From positions 1-64,000 of the forward strand of contig CAZBGV010000004.1 in the NCBI GenBank assembly GCA_964491485.1: a stretch of 64,000 nucleotides of DNA, read 5' to 3'. The notes below the pieces were generated by a model that saw only the letters and a list, made by a program, of their open reading frames with translations, made no database searches and had not been told where the DNA came from. Positions 52,064 through 59,559 of the stretch are shown in pieces. Each line of letters opens with the position of its first letter. Position 1 is the stretch's first letter. Source of the stretch: IDS-8 sp964491485 (GTDB taxonomy: Bacteria > Pseudomonadota > Gammaproteobacteria > Steroidobacterales > Woeseiaceae). The position numbers and the translations under genes were made by a program.

Positions 52064-54091
52064 ATGAACCCCGCAAAGCCCGCCACCCCCGCTCCCGACC
52101 CGAGCATCGCCGCCGCGATCGACGCCCTGCGCGCCAACCGCCCGCTGCGCGCGGAGGAGATCTGCCGCGATCGCCTGCGGCTCGCCCCGGGTTCCGTTCC
52201 CCACCTGCGCCTGCTCTGCCACGCGCTCATGAAGCAGCACCGGCTTCCGGAGGCGGAAGAGCAGGCGCGCTTCGCGCTTTCGCTCGCCCCGGACATGCCG
52301 CTCGCCCACGAGGATCTCGGTAGCGTGCTCGCGCTGCAGGAGCGCTTCGCGGGGGCGGCGCGCTGCTTCGAGAAGGCATTGGCGCTCGAGCCGAACCTGC
52401 CGCTCGCGCGCAAGAAGCTCGGCCACGCGCTCGCGGCGCTCGGACGCGGCAAGGAGGCCGATGCCGTGTTCGAGGAGTACCTCGAGCGCGATCCGGACCG
52501 CGGCATCGTGGCGCAGGGCATCCAGCACCTCCAGGCGGGCCGCAAGGAGGAAGCGATCGCCGCCTTCCGCGAAGCGCTGCAGCGAAACCCGGACAACGTC
52601 GACGCGATGCGCTGTCTCGCGAACGTGTGGCTGCGCGACAAGGAGAACCTTTCGGACGCCGAGGCGCTGCTGCGGCGCGCCACCCAGGTCGCGCCCGATT
52701 TCACCGGCGCCTGGATACTGCTGGGCGGCGTGCTGCACGAGGCGAAGCGCAACCTCGAAGCGATCGATTGCTATCGCAAGGCCTGCGACCTCGAGCCCGG
52801 GAACGCGTTCGCCTGGGGAGCGCTGGGCAATGCCCTGGCGTTTTCCGGCCATCCTCAGGAGGCGGTCAAGGCGTATGCGAAATCCGTGGAGCTCGATCCC
52901 GACGCGCCGGCGATGCAGATGGGCTACGCGCACGTGCTGAAGACGCTCGGCAACCAGGAGGCTTCGCTCGCCGCCTATCGCGCGGCCATTCGCGTGAAAC
53001 CCGATTTCGGGGAAGTGTACTGGAGCATGGCGAACCTCAAGGTGTTCCGCTTCGCGGATCACGAGGTCGCCGCCATGGAGCAGCAGGTCGCGCGGGACGA
53101 CCTGCCGCCGGCCGCCGACATCCACTTCCGGTTCGCGCTCGGCAAGGCCTGCGAGGACCGCGGCGAATACGACCGGGCCTGGCACTGGTACGAGACGGCC
53201 AACCAGCGCCAGCGTATGCAGGTCGCGCACGATCCGCTGGAGATGGAATCGCGGCAGGAGGAGATCCGGGGCGTCTTCACGCCGGAATTCCTCGAGGAGA
53301 ACGCGGGCAACGGCTGTGACGCGCCCGACCCGATCTTCATCGTCGGCCTGCCGCGGTCGGGCTCCACCCTGGTCGAGCAGATCCTCGCGAGCCACAGCCT
53401 CGTCGAGGGCACGGCCGAGCTCGCGAATCTCGGGAGGATCGCCGCGTCCGTCGGCCGGTACCGGCCGGACAACATGCAATACCCGCGCGCGCTCAAGCTG
53501 CTGCGCCGGAAGGACTGGCGCGCCTACGGGCAGCAGTACATCGACGAGACGCGACGGCATCGGCTCACGGGCAAGCCGTTCTTCACCGACAAGCTGCCGA
53601 ACAACTTTCCGCACGTCGGCTTCCTGCACCTGATCCTGCCGAATGCGAAGGTCATCAACACGTGCCGGCACCCGCTGGACAACCTGCTCGGCGCCTGGCG
53701 CCAGCTCTGGGGCAAGGGCCAGCACTGGACATACGACCTGCACGATCTCGCGGACTATTACCGCCAGTACTGGCTCACCATGCAGCACTGGCACGCCGTG
53801 CTGCCGGGCAAGGTGCTCGACGTGCACTACGAGGAAACCGTGCTCGACCTCGAAGGCCAGGTGCGGCGCATTCTCGCGCACTGCGGGCTGCCGTTCGAGG
53901 ACGCCTGCCTGCGTTTCCACGAAACCGAGCGTGCGGTGCAGACCGCGAGCTCCGAGCAGGTGCGCCGGCCGATCAACCGCGAGGGACTGGGGCGCTGGCG
54001 GCGCTACGAGAAGCATCTCGGCCCGTGGCGGGAAGAGCTTGCCGAGATCCTCGACGCCCTCCCGGAGGTCGTGAAGCACGCCGGCTCCTGA
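52064..54091 (+). CDS. TPR-repeat sulfotransferase (copy 2)
   Basis: 675 aa with the same architecture as the protein at 2193. TPR helices run through about residue 400 (AEEQARFALSLAP, AIAAFREALQRNP, AIDCYRKACDLEP). The Sulfotransfer_3 domain follows, with PAPS loop FIVGLPRSGSTLVEQ near residue 428 and the 3'-phosphate region NTCRHPLDNLLGAWRQLW. Both copies share EQVR-type ends (ASSEQVRRPI) and the segment HWHAVLPGKVL. The acceptor is unknown. It converges with the DUF4915-like gene (33 bp between ORFs) that follows a TonB receptor on the other strand. Confidence 0.9.
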   Translation: MNPAKPATPAPDPSIAAAIDALRANRPLRAEEICRDRLRLAPGSVPHLRLLCHALMKQHRLPEAEEQARFALSLAPDMPLAHEDLGSVLALQERFAGAARCFEKALALEPNLPLARKKLGHALAALGRGKEADAVFEEYLERDPDRGIVAQGIQHLQAGRKEEAIAAFREALQRNPDNVDAMRCLANVWLRDKENLSDAEALLRRATQVAPDFTGAWILLGGVLHEAKRNLEAIDCYRKACDLEPGNAFAWGALGNALAFSGHPQEAVKAYAKSVELDPDAPAMQMGYAHVLKTLGNQEASLAAYRAAIRVKPDFGEVYWSMANLKVFRFADHEVAAMEQQVARDDLPPAADIHFRFALGKACEDRGEYDRAWHWYETANQRQRMQVAHDPLEMESRQEEIRGVFTPEFLEENAGNGCDAPDPIFIVGLPRSGSTLVEQILASHSLVEGTAELANLGRIAASVGRYRPDNMQYPRALKLLRRKDWRAYGQQYIDETRRHRLTGKPFFTDKLPNNFPHVGFLHLILPNAKVINTCRHPLDNLLGAWRQLWGKGQHWTYDLHDLADYYRQYWLTMQHWHAVLPGKVLDVHYEETVLDLEGQVRRILAHCGLPFEDACLRFHETERAVQTASSEQVRRPINREGLGRWRRYEKHLGPWREELAEILDALPEVVKHAGS

Positions 54092-54123
54092 CCGTCGGCT
54101 GGTCGCGCGCGACCGAACGGCGG

Positions 54124-55047
54124 TCAGTCGTACGGCCAGACTTCCAGGCCGTGGATGGCGTTGCGGACGTCCAGGGTCAGGTTGACGGACAGCAGCGGGC
54201 AGTTGCCGGGCAGGTCGTAGACGGTGACCGTCGACGGCGACGAGCCGCCGGCGACCACGGTGTCCGAGAGCACGGCGAGACCGCGCGCGAAGCCCTGGCG
54301 CGCGAGGCCGCTCGTGTCCTCGCCGGCGTGCGTGAGCCGCTCCGGCGGGTAGGCGGGTACCCGGAATGCGCGATCTTCCTCGCCTTCGCCGCGGCCCGCG
54401 TAGCGGAGGGCATCCGCCTCGCTGTCGTTGAACAGCACGCCGTCGCGGAACGGCCGCGCGTTGTGGCAGCCCGCCGGCAGCTCCACGGACATCCGGATCG
54501 CCTTGCCGTTGAAGTGCAGCATGCCGCCGGTGCGCCTTCCGCCGATGTACATCCCGTGCTCGTTGCAGTGCACGCTGTTGATGTGCAGCTTGTTCAGCAG
54601 CATCGGTCCGCTGTCGCTGCACGGGTCGTAACGCCTGCCGCGGAAGCGGTGATTGGCTTCGGACACGTGCAGCGCCCAGGAAAAGCGCTGCGCGTCGAGG
54701 TCGAACCCGAGAATGCTGTCGAAGCCCGTCGAGGTGAGGAACAGCGTGCGCTGCCAGACGGCGATCTCGTGGCAGTGCTTCAGGTAGCGGTTGCGCCAGC
54801 TTCCGATGCGCCGGAAGTCGGGCGTGTACGCGAACAGCTCGTCGCTGGCCGCGATGTACACCGTTTCGCCGTCGAACGCGATCCCGCGCAGGCCGCGGTC
54901 CCAGCCGCGGCCCTGCCAGTCGATGTCCGCCTTGTTCCAGTCGATCGCCTGCGTGACGGTGCGGCCGTCCAGGTCGATCAGGTAAACGCCCCCGTGGCTC
55001 TCGCCCTGCCGGCTGCCGCGCACGACCGACGTCGTGATGAGCTTCAT
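54124..55047 (-). CDS. beta-propeller-like protein resembling DUF4915/TIGR03032
   Basis: 307 aa, no signal peptide. Propeller-like repeats are visible: GVYLIDLDGRTVTQAIDW, GIAFDGETVYIAASDELFAY, HEIAVWQRTLFLTSTGFDSI, HINSVHCNEHGMYIGGRRTG and DGVLFNDSEADALRYA. The His-rich turns KHCHEIAVW and LHINSVHCNEHG suggest a metal site. The overall plan is like DUF4915 (TIGR03032) proteins, which often neighbour TPR and sulfotransferase genes. The function is unknown. It is the second gene after the TonB receptor; a perfect 46-bp hairpin lies 7 nt before its ATG, and no Shine-Dalgarno is visible there. Alternative: an unclassified propeller protein. Confidence 0.55.
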   Translation of the reverse strand: MKLITTSVVRGSRQGESHGGVYLIDLDGRTVTQAIDWNKADIDWQGRGWDRGLRGIAFDGETVYIAASDELFAYTPDFRRIGSWRNRYLKHCHEIAVWQRTLFLTSTGFDSILGFDLDAQRFSWALHVSEANHRFRGRRYDPCSDSGPMLLNKLHINSVHCNEHGMYIGGRRTGGMLHFNGKAIRMSVELPAGCHNARPFRDGVLFNDSEADALRYAGRGEGEEDRAFRVPAYPPERLTHAGEDTSGLARQGFARGLAVLSDTVVAGGSSPSTVTVYDLPGNCPLLSVNLTLDVRNAIHGLEVWPYD

Positions 55048-55053
55048 GCGTGT

Positions 55054-55099
55054 GGGGTCGAACCGAATTTTTCGCGCACGAAAAATTCGGTTCGACCCC
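55054..55099. repeat. perfect 21-bp inverted repeat with 4-nt loop
   Basis: GGGGTCGAACCGAATTTTTC-G (55054-55074), loop CGCA, then the exact reverse complement (55079-55099). It fills most of the 60-bp space between the TonB receptor stop and the next ATG on the minus strand. The sequence class (GGGGTC...GACCCC with an internal T/A run) resembles the dispersed hairpins linked to REP-associated transposases. It may act as an attenuator or RNA-processing site within the operon. Confidence 0.85.
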
Positions 55100-55107
55100 T
55101 TATTCTC

Positions 55108-57531
55108 CTACTCGAAGGTCTTGCGGACCGTCAGGCTGAGCGTGCGCGGCTTCTGGAAGGAGATCGAGCGGTTGAAGCGGGGATCGCCGAAGGGCTCCAC
55201 GCCGTACAGGCCGTTGCTCAGCCAGTTCACGTTGCGGTCGTCCCAGACGTTGCGGACCATGAGCGAGACGTCCCAGCCGCCGTCCATCTCCACGCCGGCC
55301 TGGAAGTTGGACGCGTTCCACGACGGCACGAGGCCGATCGGATCCCGCTCGATCGCGTTGCCCAGGTTGTTCCAGGTCTCCGACTGGTAGCTCGTGTCGT
55401 AGCGGAACCAGAGGTCGCCGTGGATGAAGTCGAGGTCCGGGATCGTGTACTGGAGCGCCGCCCAGAACTTGCGTTCCGGGGAGTTCGGCATGGGAGCGCC
55501 TTTGGGAATCACGTCGTTGTCCTGCGTGACGAAGGTCTCCGCGAACTCGGGATCGGCGACGAACACGCTGCCCTCGAGCACCAGGTTGTCGGTGATGTAG
55601 AACGTGCCGTTGATCTCGGCTCCCTGGGTCCTCGCTTGCCCCGCGTTCACGGTGCCGCGTGCCCAGAACGGGCCGTTGTCGGCCCGGTCGTTGATCTGGA
55701 TGTCGTCCCAGACCATGTAGAACAGGGACCCGTTCACCTGCAGGCGGTTATCGAGCCACTGGCTCTTCAGGCCGGCCTCGTAGTTGCGCAGCGTATCCGG
55801 GCCGTAGGTCGGCGGAATCAGGCCGGTATCCGCCGCCCGCTTGCTGTTCGTGCCCCCCAGCCGGAAGCCCTCGCTGTACGTGAAGTACATCATGCGCTCG
55901 TCATCGAGGTGATAGCGCGTGCTGAGCTTCAGCACCGTGTCGCTGGCGACTCCCTCGCTCGTCAGCAGGCCGCCGTCTGCCCAGGAGCCGTAGATCGGCA
56001 GTCCCGCGGGCACCTCGTAGATGTCGAACTGGTCACGGTCGTACTCGAACCAGCGCGCGCCCGCCGTCACGTCCCACTCGTCGGTCAGGCTGAAAGTCAG
56101 CTCGCCGAAGACGGCGGTCTGCTTGATCTTCTTGTCGTAGGTGTTCTGGTAGTAGACGTCGGTCGGCGGCAGCGGGTATTGCACGTCGTAGCCGTAATAC
56201 ACGCTGGCCAGGTAGGCGTAAGCCTGGGCGGCCTGCCACGCGTCCGTCGACGTGAGGTTCGGCACGATCGCGCCATAGAACCACCAGTCGTAGACGTTCT
56301 CGTAGAACGCGCCGACCATCCACTGGAGCCGGCTGTCGGTGGTCGACGTGAGCCGCGCTTCGAACGAGTAGCGCTCCTGGCCCTGCCAGTTGAAGGTGGA
56401 GCCGCCGGAATAATCCGTGTCGTACAGCGGATAATAGGGACCGTAGTACGCGGTTCTCCACTCCTCGTACATCATGTTGTCCCATTCGTAATTGATGTCA
56501 CGGTCGAAATCGGCGGCCGTGAACGACAGCTCGGCGAACCCCAGGTCACCGGTCAGGGTGAGCGAGGTCTGGTACCACTCGTCCTCCCGGTATTCGTCGA
56601 AGAAACGCGTGATCTTGTAGTCGCCGAGGGCCGGGTCCGACTCCCACGTGCCCTCCGTCTTGCCGTTCTGGACGATGAAACTGCCGAGAACGGTCCAGCG
56701 CGGATTGACGTTCCACAGGGCCTGGATGCGCCCCCCGCTGGTCTTGTAATCGTTCCAGTCGTCCTCGACGACCGCAGAGTTGTCGCGGAGACCGGCAAGG
56801 TCCAGCCCCAGGACGTTGTCGACGTAACCGCCTTCCTCCGAAACGAAGCCGACCGCGCGGATCGCCAGCTTGTCCTCGATCAGCGGGATGTTCACCCAGC
56901 CGTTCAGGTCATAGCTTTCCTCGCCGCCCTTCGTGGTGCCGAGCATGCCCTCGACCTGGGCGGAAAACCCGCTCGGATCGGGCTTGTTCGTGATGATGCG
57001 CAGCGTGCCCGACTGCGAGCTGGAACCGAACAGCGTGCCCTGCGGCCCCGGCAGCGATTCTATGCGCGCGATGTCGATCATGCGCACGTCCACCTGCTGC
57101 GAGATGGACGTCATCGGCTGCTCGTCGAGGTACACGGCCACCTGGCTGTCGGTGCGGTATTCCGCGGAGCCGGTCGAGATGCCGCGCATGATGACGGAGT
57201 TCCGCCCGGGCATGACGTTGACGAGGTTCATGCTCGGCAGGGCTTTCACGAAGTCTTCCATGTTGCGGAAGGCCTGCCGCTGGATGTCGTCCGCGGAGAG
57301 CACGCTGATGCTCTGCGGGACGTCCTGGAGGCTCGTCTCGCGGCGCGTGGCGGTGACGACGATTTCCTCGAGTCCCTGGGATTGCTGTGCGAGCGCAGCG
57401 CCGGCGGGCGTGAGAGCGGCGACCACGGCGGCAGCGAGCGGCGTCATCGGCTGCGGCCAGGCGAGCCGCTGCGGGTCGGCAGGTTCGTGGCTGGCTGCCC
57501 GCGGATCGGCGGGTGTATTGGCTGCGCTCAT
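55108..57531 (-). CDS. TonB-dependent outer-membrane receptor (copy 2, next to TPR-sulfotransferase)
   Basis: 807 aa. ATG 57531 is supported by GGGGGAG with 6-nt spacing. The signal region is AVVAALTPAGAALAQQ; the plug starts LEEIVVTATRRETSLQDVPQ and includes YLDEQPMTS, LPGPQGTLFGSSSQSGTLR and IITNKPD. The barrel is Tyr/Trp/Asp-rich with GGYVDNVLGLDLAGLRDN and ends SLTVRKTFE. The plug and early barrel track the receptor at 4530 motif by motif, so the two are paralogues. It is followed by a hairpin and the DUF4915-like gene, with the TPR-sulfotransferase converging. Confidence 0.92.
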   Translation of the reverse strand: MSAANTPADPRAASHEPADPQRLAWPQPMTPLAAAVVAALTPAGAALAQQSQGLEEIVVTATRRETSLQDVPQSISVLSADDIQRQAFRNMEDFVKALPSMNLVNVMPGRNSVIMRGISTGSAEYRTDSQVAVYLDEQPMTSISQQVDVRMIDIARIESLPGPQGTLFGSSSQSGTLRIITNKPDPSGFSAQVEGMLGTTKGGEESYDLNGWVNIPLIEDKLAIRAVGFVSEEGGYVDNVLGLDLAGLRDNSAVVEDDWNDYKTSGGRIQALWNVNPRWTVLGSFIVQNGKTEGTWESDPALGDYKITRFFDEYREDEWYQTSLTLTGDLGFAELSFTAADFDRDINYEWDNMMYEEWRTAYYGPYYPLYDTDYSGGSTFNWQGQERYSFEARLTSTTDSRLQWMVGAFYENVYDWWFYGAIVPNLTSTDAWQAAQAYAYLASVYYGYDVQYPLPPTDVYYQNTYDKKIKQTAVFGELTFSLTDEWDVTAGARWFEYDRDQFDIYEVPAGLPIYGSWADGGLLTSEGVASDTVLKLSTRYHLDDERMMYFTYSEGFRLGGTNSKRAADTGLIPPTYGPDTLRNYEAGLKSQWLDNRLQVNGSLFYMVWDDIQINDRADNGPFWARGTVNAGQARTQGAEINGTFYITDNLVLEGSVFVADPEFAETFVTQDNDVIPKGAPMPNSPERKFWAALQYTIPDLDFIHGDLWFRYDTSYQSETWNNLGNAIERDPIGLVPSWNASNFQAGVEMDGGWDVSLMVRNVWDDRNVNWLSNGLYGVEPFGDPRFNRSISFQKPRTLSLTVRKTFE

Positions 57532-57637
57532 GTAGCACTCCCCCGAGCATGCTCATGCGCGCCGGCAAGCGCCGCCGGCGCGCGCAAAGAGACGCATCGA
57601 CAATGCCCGGATCGCGGAAAGTTGAACAGCCCGAAGT

Positions 57638-57646
57638 CACATTGTG
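57638..57646. promoter_or_regulatory. candidate operator CACA-W-TGTG upstream of TonB receptor copy 2
   Basis: It lies 107 nt before the start. Read in the receptor's direction it is CACAATGTG followed by ACTTCGGGCT, matching the element at 4485-4493 in the palindrome and in the CGGGCT extension. Confidence 0.35.
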
Positions 57647-57814
57647 GAATCGCGGGCGGCGGGCAGGCACGGACACGGCGCGCGTAAGCAGAACTTAACG
57701 TTTCGACGCGCCGGACATGGTGTCATGTGCTGAAACACGGGGACCGGCACGCCGGCTGCCGGCGTGTGCGGCCGCGGCCACAAGTGAGCGGGGCGTAACA
57801 GAAGAGTGCGAGCT

Positions 57815-59332
57815 TCAGTGCAGGGCACCGGCGCGGTCGGCCGGCGCGACGATCTCGAACGGCGCGGATTCGGCGAGCAGGGCGAAGCCGTCGTCCAGCA
57901 GCAGGCGCGCGACGTAGCGGCCGGGCGGCAGCGGCCACTCCCCGACGGCCGTGCGCGCGCCGAGCTCCAGGGTTCCGGCGCTCTCCGCGCGCACGTAGGC
58001 ATACGCTCGATAGTCCTGCGATTCGCGGGGCGCGCCCGCGTCGAAGACCGCAATCCAGTCGAAGCGGTTGCCGGGCGCGTTCTCCCAAGCGAACGGCAGC
58101 GGGTCGCCGACGCCGAACTCCCTGGCGCCGACACGCAGCGAGGCGCCCGCGGCGGGATCGCGCAGCGTGAAGTCGTTGCGGCTCAGCGTGCGCCCGTCGG
58201 CGCCAAGCAGCAGCAGCCGGTAGACGCCCGGAGCGAAACCGGTGGTCGGCAGCTCGATGCGGCCCGCTCGCTCGCCGCCTGCGAGCCGCCGCTCCGTGAC
58301 CTTGCCGTCCTTTTCGGCGTGCTGCAGCAGGACGGTGACGCCCGTCTCGGCGGCTTCCCAGCGCACGTGCACGTTCTCGCCGACCCGCTGCACGCGCTGC
58401 CCGGATGCGACCAGCACGGGCATCGGCGCGGGAGTCACGCGAAATTCCGAAACCACCGCACGATGGTCGCTCGGCCAGGGCGTGATGCTGAGGGCCGCCG
58501 CCGGGTCGCTTTCCTCGCCGACGATCTCGCTCGATACGGGTTCCGCCGGCCCCGCGAACCACACGAAATCGATGCGGTCGCGCGCGCGCGGATCGGACGG
58601 GTTGTAGCTCTCGATGTGCGGCCGCGCCGCCCACCACGTGAAGCCCGGCTCGGCCACCGGGTCGGGATGCACGGTGCGCCAGGAATCGCGCAGCCCCGCC
58701 GCCAGGATCGCGCGGCTCACCGGCCAGCCGAAGGCGGTCTCGCGATACGGCACGTGGCCGACGGCGTCGTCGGTCCAGTCTTCGTGCGATGGCGAGTTGA
58801 AGTCTCCGGTCAGGAACACGGGTACGCCGCGCGCGGCGATCGGCGCCAGCGTGTCGAGCACCGGGACGATCTCGGGCAGCCGCACTTCGCGCTCCAGCGC
58901 CAGGATTTCGTCGGGCGGGGCGCCCGCGCGCAGCCGCTCCGGTCCGTAGGGATCCGAAGGAAGGTGCACGTTGGCCATGGCGACGACCCGCTGCGGTGCG
59001 ATCTCCACGAACAGGAAGCGGCCGTCGCCCCCCGGCGGATCGATCAGCGGGAAGCGGGAGATCACGTGATTGCGACGGCTGAAGCTCCAGCCGAGCTCGG
59101 TCGCGAGCTGCTCGAGGTTGCCTTCCGCTTCCTGCACGCCGACGATGTCCGCGCGTGCGGCGATGATCGCCTCGGGGATACTCGCGAAACGCACGTGCGT
59201 GCCGCCCCACTCGATATTGAAGGTCATGACGCGCAGCGTGCAGGGCGCGCAGTCCGCCGGCGCCTCCGCGGCGAGCGCCGGTGCGCTCGCGAGCAGCATG
59301 AGCAGCGGGCAGAGAAGGGCGAGCCGGGTCAT
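57815..59332 (-). CDS. secreted endonuclease/exonuclease/phosphatase family protein
   Basis: 505 aa from ATG 59332, which starts a signal peptide (LALLCPLLMLLASAPALAAE). The EEP domain (residues 30-330) has MTFNIEWGG, VGVQEAEGNLEQL (catalytic Glu), FLTGDFNSPSHEDW (Asp/Asn), ARDRIDFVWF and WPSDHRAVVSEF (Asp-His). The family cleaves phosphodiesters: DNA, phospholipid heads or inositol phosphates. The C-terminal about 170 residues form two beta-sandwich-like units (VRWEAAETGVTVLLQHAE, PLPFAWENAPGNRFDWIAVF) that may bind carbohydrate or surface. It acts in the periplasm or outside the cell and diverges from the DUF5916 gene. Confidence 0.88.
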   Translation of the reverse strand: MTRLALLCPLLMLLASAPALAAEAPADCAPCTLRVMTFNIEWGGTHVRFASIPEAIIAARADIVGVQEAEGNLEQLATELGWSFSRRNHVISRFPLIDPPGGDGRFLFVEIAPQRVVAMANVHLPSDPYGPERLRAGAPPDEILALEREVRLPEIVPVLDTLAPIAARGVPVFLTGDFNSPSHEDWTDDAVGHVPYRETAFGWPVSRAILAAGLRDSWRTVHPDPVAEPGFTWWAARPHIESYNPSDPRARDRIDFVWFAGPAEPVSSEIVGEESDPAAALSITPWPSDHRAVVSEFRVTPAPMPVLVASGQRVQRVGENVHVRWEAAETGVTVLLQHAEKDGKVTERRLAGGERAGRIELPTTGFAPGVYRLLLLGADGRTLSRNDFTLRDPAAGASLRVGAREFGVGDPLPFAWENAPGNRFDWIAVFDAGAPRESQDYRAYAYVRAESAGTLELGARTAVGEWPLPPGRYVARLLLDDGFALLAESAPFEIVAPADRAGALH

Positions 59333-59559
59333 GGTTCGAGGAATCCTGGTGAATGCCGGCACGGCGACCCGCTGGTGCGGAGCTTCCCTGGTCATGGGCC
59401 TGTCGGGGGTTCCGGAACGGCGCAGCGTTGCATCATAGGGCAGCAGCGGTCGTGCGTCATACACGGGCTGACAACGGCGCCCCGACGGCGGCGGCCGGGT
59501 CGGCGCCGCGCGGCGGGACGGAGCCAGGGGTACGGCATCCTGCCCCGGCGGGCGGGCCG

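Noticed and set aside
53662..57687. 1341-codon plus-strand open frame
   Set aside because: It crosses three genuine genes on either strand (TPR-sulfotransferase, DUF4915-like, TonB receptor) and consists of low-complexity Arg/Val/Ala stretches typical of GC-rich shadows.
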